DNA from: an uncultured Prevotella sp.
Lineage (GTDB): Bacteria > Bacteroidota > Bacteroidia > Bacteroidales > Bacteroidaceae
Assembly (NCBI GenBank): GCA_905373605.1
Contig: CAJPTO010000019.1
Location: 1 to 23,457, forward strand
Reading direction: 5' to 3'
Length of the DNA: 23,457 nt
Shown: one piece after another, positions 8,302 through 14,870 of the stretch
Position numbering within the stretch: the first letter of the stretch is position 1
Layout: every line of letters starts with the position of its first letter
Program-made: the position numbers and the translations under genes
The notes under the pieces: generated by a model
What the model saw: only the letters and a program-made list of their open reading frames with translations
Database searches by the model: none
Told to the model about the DNA's origin: nothing

Positions 8302-8510
8302 TAAAAAAAGGGTCGTACCGATGATGTGATGAAAACTCTGAGTCATACATGATTTGAGAGTTCCCCGCCTTTGTAATCCACCGGCTTTACAGCTAACCCC
8401 GAAAGGTCGTGGCCCGCCATTGGCAAAAGAATTCTTCTCGGTTTTCGATTTTATTTTGAAGAGTACCCCAATCAAATCGATACAACCCCCATATCTTTCT
8501 CTTTTTAGCG
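8302..8510 (-). ncRNA. Structured small RNA candidate, possibly 6S-like
   Basis: About 205 bases on the minus strand lie between a near-ideal Bacteroidetes promoter and a U-run. The two ends pair: GGGTTGTATCGA (8488 down to 8477) with TCGGTACGACCC (8321 down to 8310), 12 continuous pairs including G-U, and seven U follow at once. Inside are further helices, for example AACUCU/AGAGUU near the 3' end and a hairpin around 8395-8410. Closed ends, this size and an isolated strong promoter are the usual architecture of 6S RNA, and a Bacteroidales 6S-type RNA is known; the identification is inference. It lacks the conserved core of an FMN riboswitch although riboflavin synthase lies downstream. SRP, RNase P and tmRNA signatures are also absent. 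Confidence 0.6.
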
Positions 8511-8513
8511 TTG

Positions 8514-8545
8514 CAAAGTTAAGTCTTTTCGGCGATACTACCAAA
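8514..8545 (-). promoter_or_regulatory. Strong Bacteroidetes promoter for the small RNA
   Basis: On the minus strand TTTG (8545-8542), a 20-base spacer and TAACTTTG (8521-8514) match the -33 TTTG / -7 TAnnTTTG consensus fully. Transcription should begin near 8505-8510. Confidence 0.85.
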
Positions 8546-8572
8546 TAATCGTTGACCTATTTGTAACCCCTC

Positions 8573-8629
8573 ACCTTGCTTTGTGCCATTACGTGCAGCA
8601 ATGCAACAGAACAAGCAATGGTGCAAGGT
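8573..8629. repeat. Interrupted hairpin after the PqqD-like gene
   Basis: ACCTTGC (8573-8579) pairs with GCAAGGT (8623-8629), and CCATT (8586-8590) with AATGG (8617-8621). The loop contains a TGCA-GCAA-TGCA mini-hairpin. It lies 36 bases after the pqqD-like stop on that gene's strand but has no T-run, so it is a structured 3' region rather than a clear terminator. Confidence 0.5.
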
Positions 8630-8664
8630 TCGAAGTAACCGATTATGTTCGCATCAGCGGCAAG

Positions 8665-8934
8665 TCAAGGCTCGATGATGCCCGCTTCCAGCCACTTTTC
8701 CACCAGCTCTTTGCAGTCGCGAAGTGCCACCTCATAGTCCACAATATATTGCTCGGTCAACAAATCGGCCAAGCTTTCAACCGTGAAGTCAATGTCTTCA
8801 ACGGCCTCCCAGAGGTATGCCGACGTTTCATTCATGCTGATAATCTTGCTGAAGTCGATGTTCTCTTTGCCTTCAGCCACTATTACATGCTCACCACAAA
8901 TGGAGCGCAACTTAAATCCAACTTTCCTTTTCAT
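8665..8934 (-). CDS. PqqD-like protein (RiPP recognition element fold)
   Basis: This 89-aa protein has the PqqD family pattern: a short beta-rich start (VGFKLRSICGEHVIVA), the signature MNETSAYLWE at 34-43, then a helical half (SLADLLTEQYIVDYEVALRDCKELVEKWLEAGIIEP). PqqD-type domains bind leader peptides of ribosomal peptides and present them to modifying enzymes. ATG 8934 is chosen because the conserved domain begins there; upstream codons in the same frame overlap the preceding gene. It is last in a tight row of HPr-kinase-like ATPase, S26-like peptidase and PqqD. No precursor peptide, radical-SAM enzyme or lasso cyclase was found nearby, so its partner is unknown. Confidence 0.85.
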   Translation of the reverse strand: MKRKVGFKLRSICGEHVIVAEGKENIDFSKIISMNETSAYLWEAVEDIDFTVESLADLLTEQYIVDYEVALRDCKELVEKWLEAGIIEP

Positions 8935-8966
8935 AACGATTTTATGTAGTTTATGCGCCTTTCGCC

Positions 8967-9452
8967 CTAGATTGGGCCAAACAAACGCATCCAAATTCTT
9001 GAGTAGAATGCCAACAAGTATCTGCGAAACGGGAACAAGCCTGTCCAAAAGGCCGAGTACACACGCCACTTAACACTGTTGGTCTTGTCTAAATGTTTTC
9101 TTCCCTTGCGGTAAAAGCCCAGCACAAAGCCCCTTACATCAGTTTTCTTACAGTGTTCGGTGACCAGATTGCCATCTCCGCGAAGCGTAACCTCATCGCC
9201 ATCAATCTTAATAATGCGGTGAAGCACAAACACCCCCGGTGATATTTCAGCCAATACGGCATCACCTTTTTGGAGCGTTGTGGGCTTGCTAAGCAAGGCT
9301 TTGTCGCGATTATGCTCCAGAAAGGGGCGCATGCTATAGCCCTTTAAGCCGATGGTCACGGTGTGTCCCTCTTCCAAGAAGCGAGACACCTCGGGCAAGA
9401 ACTGGGCATTCTCAAACTGCACTTCTCTTATTTCGCTATTGTTTGCCAACAT
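8967..9452 (-). CDS. S24/S26-family serine peptidase, Ser-His type
   Basis: The 161-aa protein carries the signal-peptidase/LexA-type catalytic core. GYSMRPFL gives the nucleophile Ser40; KGDAVLAEI is the next conserved strand; LHRIIKI supplies His78 where bacterial leader peptidases have Lys; RGDGN supplies Asp93. A Ser-His-Asp set is typical of the archaeal/ER (Sec11, SipW-like) branch. No N-terminal membrane anchor is visible, unlike secretory signal peptidases, but the C-terminus is aromatic and basic (WRVYSAFWTGLFPFRRYLL) and may touch the membrane. Its start overlaps the end of the HPr-kinase-like gene by 25 bases and it stops 32 bases before the PqqD-like gene. Context suggests processing of a peptide handled by these partners; this is inference. 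Confidence 0.8.
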   Translation of the reverse strand: MLANNSEIREVQFENAQFLPEVSRFLEEGHTVTIGLKGYSMRPFLEHNRDKALLSKPTTLQKGDAVLAEISPGVFVLHRIIKIDGDEVTLRGDGNLVTEHCKKTDVRGFVLGFYRKGRKHLDKTNSVKWRVYSAFWTGLFPFRRYLLAFYSRIWMRLFGPI

Positions 9453-10309
9453 ATCAGGGCTGCTTCTTTATCAGGTAGGCAATGTGTGGTGTAGATGCCT
9501 GTTGTTTCTATTAGCTTAGTGATGGTGTCGCACGAACAATTGAACACATCTTTATCCCATTTCATTGTAGAACACGAGGGCAGTAACGAAGCAAAAGCCT
9601 CGACAGGCTTAAGCCGTTCCACGCTGTTTTGCTGTGCGCGGTCGATGCGCGAGATAGCTCCCAGTTCGGCTTTCACGTTGCGATAGCAGGGTGTCTTGCC
9701 ACTCCAGGGGCTGCCATAGATGTAAGCCTTGCCATCGATAAAGCGAATGATGGGGTTATCATCGTTCATTAAGTCGCAATTAGGGATAAATCGCAGCCAA
9801 AGACTCACATGCGTACTCTTTCCTGTTCCGCTTTTGGCGATGAAAGCATAGCCGCGATTGTTGTGCCTAACCAGTGATGCATGGATGAGAAGCGTTTGCT
9901 TAAAAGCCCCAGCAAAGGCATAAGTGAGCATCAGCGCATTGTTCAGGCCGAAGTTTTGCATCACGTGGTTGCCTTCAAGCTTGCAATGGCACACCGAAAA
10001 GTCTTTGTTGGTGTGCAACAAACAGCAAAGCTTGCCTTGCAGGTTGCGAATATGAAACTGATAGCCACCCGTTGGCAGCACGTCTACCAAGGTCATGCCG
10101 TTCCCTGTGTCAATATCCCTTATCAGTTCGGTGTCTTCAGGAGCAAAAGCCGCCAATTCTTTGGTCACGTAAAGCGTGAAGAGGGGAGCCGCCGACACGT
10201 TCTCAACCCTAAAGGGCCGCAACGAGTGAACAAGCGAAGCCTCCAGGGGCACCATTTCTTTGAAAACAATGCTTACATCGTGTTCGGCGATGTTATAATT
10301 ATGGGTCAT
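9428..10309 (-). CDS. HPr kinase-like P-loop protein
   Basis: The C-terminal half resembles HPr kinase/phosphorylase: LLIHASLV (140-147, His143), Walker A AKSGTGKSTH (159-167 region), NDDNP (182-186) and GSPWSGKT (199-206). The N-terminal 130 residues are a separate unrecognised domain. True HPr kinase is larger and lies with PTS genes; truncated relatives occur in RiPP clusters, where one class phosphorylates lasso peptides, and beside PqqD proteins in Bacteroidetes. The substrate here is unknown. ATG 10309 is chosen; a GTG at 10348 would add 13 residues (NKHVIIRRRTSL-type basic stretch) and cannot be excluded. It heads the three-gene set and overlaps the peptidase by 25 bases. No clear promoter is seen in the 146 bases upstream. 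Confidence 0.8.
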   Translation of the reverse strand: MTHNYNIAEHDVSIVFKEMVPLEASLVHSLRPFRVENVSAAPLFTLYVTKELAAFAPEDTELIRDIDTGNGMTLVDVLPTGGYQFHIRNLQGKLCCLLHTNKDFSVCHCKLEGNHVMQNFGLNNALMLTYAFAGAFKQTLLIHASLVRHNNRGYAFIAKSGTGKSTHVSLWLRFIPNCDLMNDDNPIIRFIDGKAYIYGSPWSGKTPCYRNVKAELGAISRIDRAQQNSVERLKPVEAFASLLPSCSTMKWDKDVFNCSCDTITKLIETTGIYTTHCLPDKEAALICWQTIAK

Positions 10310-10455
10310 CAATGAAGTTCTTCTCCGTATAATTACATGTTTATTCACACCTAGCTTTCCGCTGGCATGCCCTTAAGTTGATAAAAGGCCTACCAGTTGT
10401 TCTGCTTTTTGGTGCAGCATAGCGCATAAGAGCATCATTCTATCCTTCGCTGTGC

Positions 10456-10860
10456 TTACTTTTCAGGGGCAATGGGCTCGTATTTAAACTCATCGCCTTT
10501 GATGTAACGCAGGTTGGCATCGCCCCTAGCCGCACTTTTTTTCAAGAGTGTGGCATATTTTTTCTCAGCTTTCTTGCGCGAGAGTGCAAAACAAGTGATG
10601 CACGTTGCGCTGGTGAAGCCTTGCGACTGCAAGTAGTCGCGCAGCTGGTAAGAATAGTTTTCCCTGCTATAAAGGAAGTCACCCTTGTCGTTAATCCAGC
10701 CGTCAATTTCCTGAACATCAGTAAAATACGCCGTAGAGTCGTTAAACGATGCGGCCATGCCAAAGAGATAAACCTTGGTTTGAACCATTTTGGCCGATGC
10801 AGTGGTGGCCAATGCCAGCATGATCGTTGCTACGTAAAAATATTTTTTCAATTGTTTCAT
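10456..10860 (-). CDS. Small secreted protein of unknown function
   Basis: I do not recognise a characterised family. From ATG 10860 the 134-aa protein begins with a good Sec signal peptide (MKQLKKYFYV, a hydrophobic core, then TASA before Lys24 as the likely cleavage site). The mature part of about 110 residues has two Cys close together (ATCITCFAL), aromatic residues, and a lysine-rich tail (SRKKAEKKYATLLKKSAARG). It is probably periplasmic. The frame is open 17 codons further upstream, but the signal peptide fixes the start. It lies about 90 bases after the principal sigma factor on the same strand and 146 bases before the HPr-kinase-like gene, with no clear promoter on either side, so co-transcription is possible. 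Confidence 0.75.
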   Translation of the reverse strand: MKQLKKYFYVATIMLALATTASAKMVQTKVYLFGMAASFNDSTAYFTDVQEIDGWINDKGDFLYSRENYSYQLRDYLQSQGFTSATCITCFALSRKKAEKKYATLLKKSAARGDANLRYIKGDEFKYEPIAPEK

Positions 10861-10952
10861 CTTCTTGTGTTGTGTAAGTCGCTTCCAACCCTTCGTATAG
10901 GGATAAGCCATAAGGCCATTTGGAAGTTCTTTTTCCAGACCACCCGTATTGT

Positions 10953-11816
10953 TTACTGCCCAAGGTACGACTTGAGCATTTTGTTCTTGGTGTTGTTTCT
11001 GAGCCTTCGTATGGCCTTTTCTTTAATTTGCCGCACCCTTTCGCGCGTCAGTCCATACTTGTCGCCAATCTCTTCCAGTGTCATCTCCACCTGGTTGATG
11101 CCGAAGAACGCCTCGATAACGTTGCGTTCGCGCTCGTTGAGGTATTGCAGGGCATCAGAAATCTCCGCCCGCAACGACTCTTTCACCAGCTCGTTGTCAA
11201 CAGTTGGTGTGTCAGAATTTGTAAGGAGGTCAAGCAAGCTGTTGTTGTCGCCATCAGTGAAAGGGGCATCCACAGAGATGTGCCTGCCAGTAACCTTTAT
11301 GGCGTCTTCTATCTTGTCTTCGGGAAGGTCGGTTTTCTCTGCTATTTCGTCGATGCTTGGCCTGCGTTCGTTTTCTTGCTCAAACTTATTGAGCATTCTG
11401 TTGATTTTGTTTACCGACCCCACTTGGTTTAGGGGCAGGCGAACAATGCGGCTTTGCTCGGCAATGGCCTGTAAGATGCTCTGCCTTATCCACCATACAG
11501 CGTAGGAAATGAACTTAAAGCCACGTGTTTCATCAAACTTTTCGGCAGCTTTTATCAAGCCCACATTTCCCTCGTTAATGAGGTCTTGTAGGCTTAGGCC
11601 CTGGTTTTGGTACTGTTTGGCAACAGACACAACAAACCGCAAGTTGGCTTTGGTTAGCTTCTCCAAGGCTTTTCGGTCGCCTTTTTTGATGCGTTGTGCC
11701 AATTCAACTTCTTCATCGACAGTAAGCAGTTCCTCGTGGCCAATCTCTTGGAGGTATTTGTCCAGTGAGTCGCTCTCCCTGTTCGTTATCGATTTTGTGA
11801 TTTTCAGCTGTCTCAT
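10953..11816 (-). CDS. rpoD: Principal RNA polymerase sigma factor (sigma-70, Bacteroidetes short form)
   Basis: This is the housekeeping sigma factor that recognises the unusual Bacteroidetes promoters seen across this window. Region 1.2 begins near SDSLDKYLQEIG (15-26). Region 2 is complete, with ANLRFVVSVAKQYQNQG (57-73), INEGNVGLIKAAEKFD and FKFISYAVWWIRQSI (100-114). Region 3 follows, and region 4.2 carries the helix-turn-helix MTLEEIGDKYGLTRERVRQIKEKA. At 287 aa it lacks region 1.1 and the non-conserved insertion of E. coli RpoD, as is normal for the Bacteroides primary sigma factor. It has its own promoter (11844-11875). Confidence 0.97.
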   Translation of the reverse strand: MRQLKITKSITNRESDSLDKYLQEIGHEELLTVDEEVELAQRIKKGDRKALEKLTKANLRFVVSVAKQYQNQGLSLQDLINEGNVGLIKAAEKFDETRGFKFISYAVWWIRQSILQAIAEQSRIVRLPLNQVGSVNKINRMLNKFEQENERRPSIDEIAEKTDLPEDKIEDAIKVTGRHISVDAPFTDGDNNSLLDLLTNSDTPTVDNELVKESLRAEISDALQYLNERERNVIEAFFGINQVEMTLEEIGDKYGLTRERVRQIKEKAIRRLRNNTKNKMLKSYLGQ

Positions 11817-11843
11817 TAAGCGTTGCTTTTATATGCTAGAATG

Positions 11844-11875
11844 CAAATTTAACTACTTTAAGGCAGATGCCCAAA
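11844..11875 (-). promoter_or_regulatory. Promoter of the principal sigma factor
   Basis: On the minus strand TTTG (11875-11872), exactly 20 bases, then TAAATTTG (11851-11844) match the Bacteroidetes consensus. The start codon follows about 27 bases downstream, which implies a short untranslated leader. Confidence 0.85.
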
Positions 11876-12558
11876 TGTTTTTGCTTTTTTTTGTAGATTA
11901 ATCGGTTAGTAGATTTGATTTTTAAGGCTTTCTTTGAAAAGTACCCTCTTTCCTATAATAAAACACCAGCCACAGATGCCTCTGTTGGTTGGCTTCTCTC
12001 TGTTGCTGCTTTATGCTCTCGTTAAGCCCAATACGTGTATGCCTTTTCTGTGAAGGGGGTAAGTTCGTTTCTACAGTTTCGCGTTATAAAATCCGTAGCA
12101 AAAGGACATTTCCGCATTATCACTTTGCTCTTTGCTGTATTTTTGCTTTCATCTCGCAGTTTTTGTTTACAAGTTAAAGACCTCGCTATAGTCAAACTGA
12201 ATTGGGTTTGGAAAGTTATGGGTGCATCACAAGCAAACAAACATTCCTCACGCGTAGGGAAAGGAGGATTTATTAACGCCATATCTTGCACGTGTAGCAT
12301 TTCACTAAGAGCAGTTTTCCAAAAGCATTTTCACTTTACTATAACTAAGCCAAAGGAAACAAAAGCGAAAATCATATTCTTAAAAAAGTAAAATTTTCGG
12401 CAAGAATTTTAACATTATGGCTGCCCTCGCGCGCCACGATCTACACATTGGTCATAAATAATTCATTCTCGCATGGGGTTGTTGCAGGGAAGTAAGATGA
12501 GGTAAGCGGTATCTGGCCCGCCATTATGCCGCTTTTAGCCCGTATTTTGGGCAAGACA

Positions 12559-12647
12559 CATGCTAAGTGCCGCAAAAAGGTGTGCTTTTTGCATGAAAAA
12601 GCAATGCTAAATGCGGCACTTTGCATGGCTATCTCATGCACTTAGCA
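12559..12647. repeat. Nested inverted repeats (cruciform-like)
   Basis: CATGCTAAGTGCCGCA (12559-12574) pairs with TGCGGCACTTTGCATG (12612-12627) with one T-T mismatch. Between them GCTTTTT (12584-12590) pairs with AAAAAGC (12596-12602) around GCATG. A third segment, GCACTTAGCA (12638-12647), is the exact reverse complement of TGCTAAGTGC (12561-12570), so two alternative foldings compete. GCTAAATGCGGCA (12606-12618) is also a near-direct repeat of GCTAAGTGCCGCA. Confidence 0.75.
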
Positions 12648-13149
12648 CTGCTAGATGTATCAAAAAGCAGGGGAATGAACGAAAAAGGAATTGTTTAAGA
12701 TGGATAAACGAAGGTTGAATGCCATGAAATAGGTGCGAAAATGGGTAAAAATACAAGCCAAAAAACATGAAATGGCAACAATCTAGAGAAGCAAAACGAT
12801 GCAAAAAGCTACGTTTGTGCTCGTTTTTTTACCACAAGGGCATTTGAAAAAACAGGAAATAGATGTGTTTTGCTGGTTTAAAGACCTGAAAAAATGCTAG
12901 AATGACGCATGGGGAAAAGGCATTTTGTAAATTAATAAGAATATTTTTAAGGTAAGCGTGCAATGCATCTTGAGGCGTTTGCATGTGGATTATGGGCAAC
13001 AATAATCATCCTCTTGGCTGCTTGAGGATTTATCAACCCGTGTTGTGCACGCGTTGCACCCTTCTAAAACCCGTTTTCCAAAGGCATTTTGTTTGACGAC
13101 AAATCATCCAAAGATTGGCATTGACCGGTAGTCGAAACATAAAGCAAGC

Positions 13150-13174
13150 GGGCAGACAATGCCATTGTCTGCCC
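13150..13174 (-). terminator. Perfect palindrome, probable terminator of the ECF sigma operon
   Basis: GGGCAGACAATG and CATTGTCTGCCC are exact reverse complements around one central base. It lies 45 bases after the last minus-strand gene of the operon. The following minus-strand sequence is only moderately T-rich (GCTTGCTTTATG), so termination is likely but not certain. Confidence 0.6.
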
Positions 13175-13218
13175 ACTACACACGGAAAGCCTACGCCTTG
13201 TAAGCGAAAGCTATACAA

Positions 13219-13569
13219 TCAGTCTTTCAAGAGAGAGAGATTGTAGACCGTTACGCCGAGGAACGTCATCACGGCAACGAAGACAACCAAGGGAGAAAAT
13301 CCCGAAAGGTTCACTGAAAGCAGTGCCTCGTAAAGCTGCGAGCCCACATTTCGTCCCGCATGTGCCACCTGTTCCCATCCTCGCGTGAAGAAAACAAGTG
13401 CCAATCCCGCCACACAACAGAAGAGTGTCCACAGCCTGTTGTAGGTGCGTATGGCCTCACAAGGCAGCTTTTGCATCACGCGAGCAGAGAAGCCCTCGTC
13501 CAATAGCTCTTGTTTATGCTCTTCAAAGAAGCGCATAAGCATTTCGTCATCTCTTTCTGTCATATCCAT
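13219..13569 (-). CDS. Small membrane protein, possible anti-sigma factor
   Basis: The 116-aa protein has an acidic, helical N-terminal half (TERDDEMLMRFFEEHKQELLDEGF, then SARVMQKLP) and two predicted membrane helices, about residues 46-62 (LWTLFCCVAGLALVFFT) and 91-111. It resembles the small DUF5056-type proteins that follow ECF sigma genes in Bacteroidetes. Its start overlaps the end of the sigma gene by 23 bases, so the two are translationally coupled. A cytoplasmic acidic helix plus a membrane anchor, coupled to an ECF sigma gene, is the usual arrangement of an anti-sigma factor; this role is inferred, since no zinc-binding ZAS motif is present. A second ATG two codons later (13563) is equally possible as the start. 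Confidence 0.75.
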   Translation of the reverse strand: MDMTERDDEMLMRFFEEHKQELLDEGFSARVMQKLPCEAIRTYNRLWTLFCCVAGLALVFFTRGWEQVAHAGRNVGSQLYEALLSVNLSGFSPLVVFVAVMTFLGVTVYNLSLLKD

Positions 13570-14098
13570 TTTCTTTTAAGTATCGGGTCATTTTTTCTTT
13601 TCCTCTGAACAAATGCGACTTCACAGTTCCTGTGGCCATGCCCATTATCAAGGCTATTTTGTCGATGGGCTGTCCTTCCATCAGCTGTAAGGTGACGCAT
13701 GTTCTTTCGTAACTGCTCAAGGTGTTGAGCGCTTCATAGATGTCTAGTGCGACAGTAGTGTCTGTAAAGTCTGCATTTTGCCTGGCCACTTCTTGCGTTT
13801 CCAAGTCGTCGGTTTGCTTGTTGTTGCGTGTATAGTCGTAAAACACGTTGTAGGCAATGCGGTAGAGCCATGTGGAAAAGGCAGCTTCGCCCCTGAACTT
13901 GGCGATGTTGAGGTAGGCTTTCACGAAGGTGTCCTGCGCCAAATCGTCGCTCAAGGGTTTGTTTCCCAACGTCTGGTTGAGAAAGAAACGCCTGATGGGC
14001 GACTGATACCGCACAACCAGCTCGTTGAAAGCTTTACGGTTGTGTTGTTCAGCCGCCATGGCAACCAGGGTAATATCGTTAAGCACAGCCACGTTCAT
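13547..14098 (-). CDS. ECF-type RNA polymerase sigma factor
   Basis: At 183 aa this has only sigma regions 2 and 4. Region 2 (about 24-92) contains FNELVVRYQSPIRRFFL, DDLAQDTFVKAYLNIAKFRG and FSTWLYRIAYNVFYDYTR. Region 4 (about 125-178) contains YERTCVTLQLMEGQPIDKIALIMGM followed by GTVKSHLFRGKEKMTRYL. It should direct RNA polymerase to a small regulon, probably including its own operon. Its ATG follows the stop of the upstream membrane-protein gene with no gap (TAGATG), and its end overlaps the next gene by 23 bases. The inducing signal is not evident from sequence. It is not the SusCD-linked FecI type, as no TonB-dependent receptor or FecR is nearby. Confidence 0.93.
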   Translation of the reverse strand: MNVAVLNDITLVAMAAEQHNRKAFNELVVRYQSPIRRFFLNQTLGNKPLSDDLAQDTFVKAYLNIAKFRGEAAFSTWLYRIAYNVFYDYTRNNKQTDDLETQEVARQNADFTDTTVALDIYEALNTLSSYERTCVTLQLMEGQPIDKIALIMGMATGTVKSHLFRGKEKMTRYLKENGYDRKR

Positions 14099-14764
14099 CT
14101 AGAATTCGGGATGGTTGTTTTCGTCTTTGTTATCACGTCTTTTGCGCGAAGCACGCGCCATATACACCTGTCCGAGTCCGTAGCACAGCACCAGAAGGCC
14201 TACACCTGCAAGTGTTTCTGCACCAAACATCCAGAACATCAGGGTTAAGCCCAGTCCTAGAGCAGCGTTCTTAACACCTTTTCTCCACAGCATCTCATCG
14301 CTTTCGGTAAGTTCGGAGCCGGCTCTTCCAGACGGCAATTGCCCCATTTCCATCGCTTTCATCGAGAGTTTCACGCGATCGTTGTGTCGCCTTATCAGGT
14401 AATAGATGATGAAAGCGAAGATAACGAAAGGCGCAAGGGCGCAGAGGAAGATGCAAACCACAGCGAAAACGGCGATGATGGAGCCACCAGGGCCATGATT
14501 GAACAACCAGTTCACTGCGTCAACAGGATTGTCCACATCATCATCGAAATCTTTATCCGTGCCAAACGAGGAAGACATGTAGATGCTATCCGAGTCGGCA
14601 TCGCTTGAAGTGGTGTCCGAATACACCTCAATGGCCGCCGAAGAACTGTCGGCTTTCACCGAAACGTTTGTAGTGGTGTGGCGATGTCGGTGTTTTGGGG
14701 TGGCATCCACAGCCGAAACTCCGACCAGAAACAGCATGGAAAACGCCAAGAGATATTCTTTCAT
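14099..14764 (-). CDS. Membrane protein with signal peptide (DUF6249-like)
   Basis: From ATG 14764 the 221-aa protein has a signal peptide (about 1-21), a His-rich then Ser/Asp-rich stretch (PKHRHRH, later SDTTSSDADSDS and DKDFDDDVDNP), a strongly hydrophobic segment near 92-125, and two further hydrophobic stretches near 165-205. It ends in a basic, charged tail (RASRKRRDNKDENNHPEF). It resembles the DUF6249 proteins found beside ECF sigma genes in Bacteroidetes; function unknown. An upstream extension of the frame crosses the opposing promoter and is not used. As first gene of a sigma-factor operon it could be sensor, target or envelope-stress partner; this is inference. A divergent promoter lies about 30 bases upstream. 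Confidence 0.8.
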   Translation of the reverse strand: MKEYLLAFSMLFLVGVSAVDATPKHRHRHTTTNVSVKADSSSAAIEVYSDTTSSDADSDSIYMSSSFGTDKDFDDDVDNPVDAVNWLFNHGPGGSIIAVFAVVCIFLCALAPFVIFAFIIYYLIRRHNDRVKLSMKAMEMGQLPSGRAGSELTESDEMLWRKGVKNAALGLGLTLMFWMFGAETLAGVGLLVLCYGLGQVYMARASRKRRDNKDENNHPEF

Positions 14765-14800
14765 CGTGTTGTTGTTTATCGTTTTTATGTATATATGACG

Positions 14801-14832
14801 CAAACAAAGGCGTTTTAGTTGCAGAGCACAAA
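14801..14832 (-). promoter_or_regulatory. Probable promoter of the ECF sigma operon
   Basis: On the minus strand TTTG (14832-14829), 20 bases, then TTTGTTTG (14808-14801) match the Bacteroidetes consensus except for T in place of the A at the second base of the -7 box. It overlaps the divergent promoter of the methyltransferase operon. Confidence 0.5.
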
Positions 14833-14849
14833 AAAAAAACATAAATTTG
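14819..14849 (+). promoter_or_regulatory. Promoter of the methyltransferase-thyA-folA operon
   Basis: TTG (14819-14821), a 20-base spacer containing a ten-A run, then TAAATTTG (14842-14849) match the Bacteroidetes consensus. The ATG at 14871 follows 21 bases later, giving a very short leader. Confidence 0.8.
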
Positions 14850-14870
14850 TATCCGCAAAAGACAATAAAA

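Larger units (their letters stand above)
11880..13215. other. 1.3-kb stretch without a convincing gene
   Basis: Between the sigma-factor promoter and the ECF operon no frame on either strand resembles a known protein or keeps the codon use of its neighbours. The longest (12035-12391 plus; 12022-12300 minus) overlap each other and look random. The DNA is A/T-rich and repetitive: nested inverted repeats at 12559-12647; an 18-base direct repeat GTTTTCCAAARGCATTTT at 12314-12331 and 13073-13090; and a partial third copy at 12916-12928. No tRNA or CRISPR array is seen. Confidence 0.6.

Noticed and set aside
8302..8510. FMN riboswitch controlling riboflavin synthase
   Set aside because: A short GGTGGATT piece is shared, but the conserved AGGGTGAAATTCCC and GTGAAAGTC-type core segments are missing.
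8299..8548. Frames of 64-81 codons on both strands between riboflavin synthase and the PqqD-like gene
   Set aside because: They overlap a strong promoter and an RNA with paired ends; the minus frame would begin upstream of the transcription start.
12022..12391. Overlapping frames of 92 and 118 codons on opposite strands
   Set aside because: Neither resembles a known protein and neither has a promoter; they look like chance frames in A/T-rich DNA.
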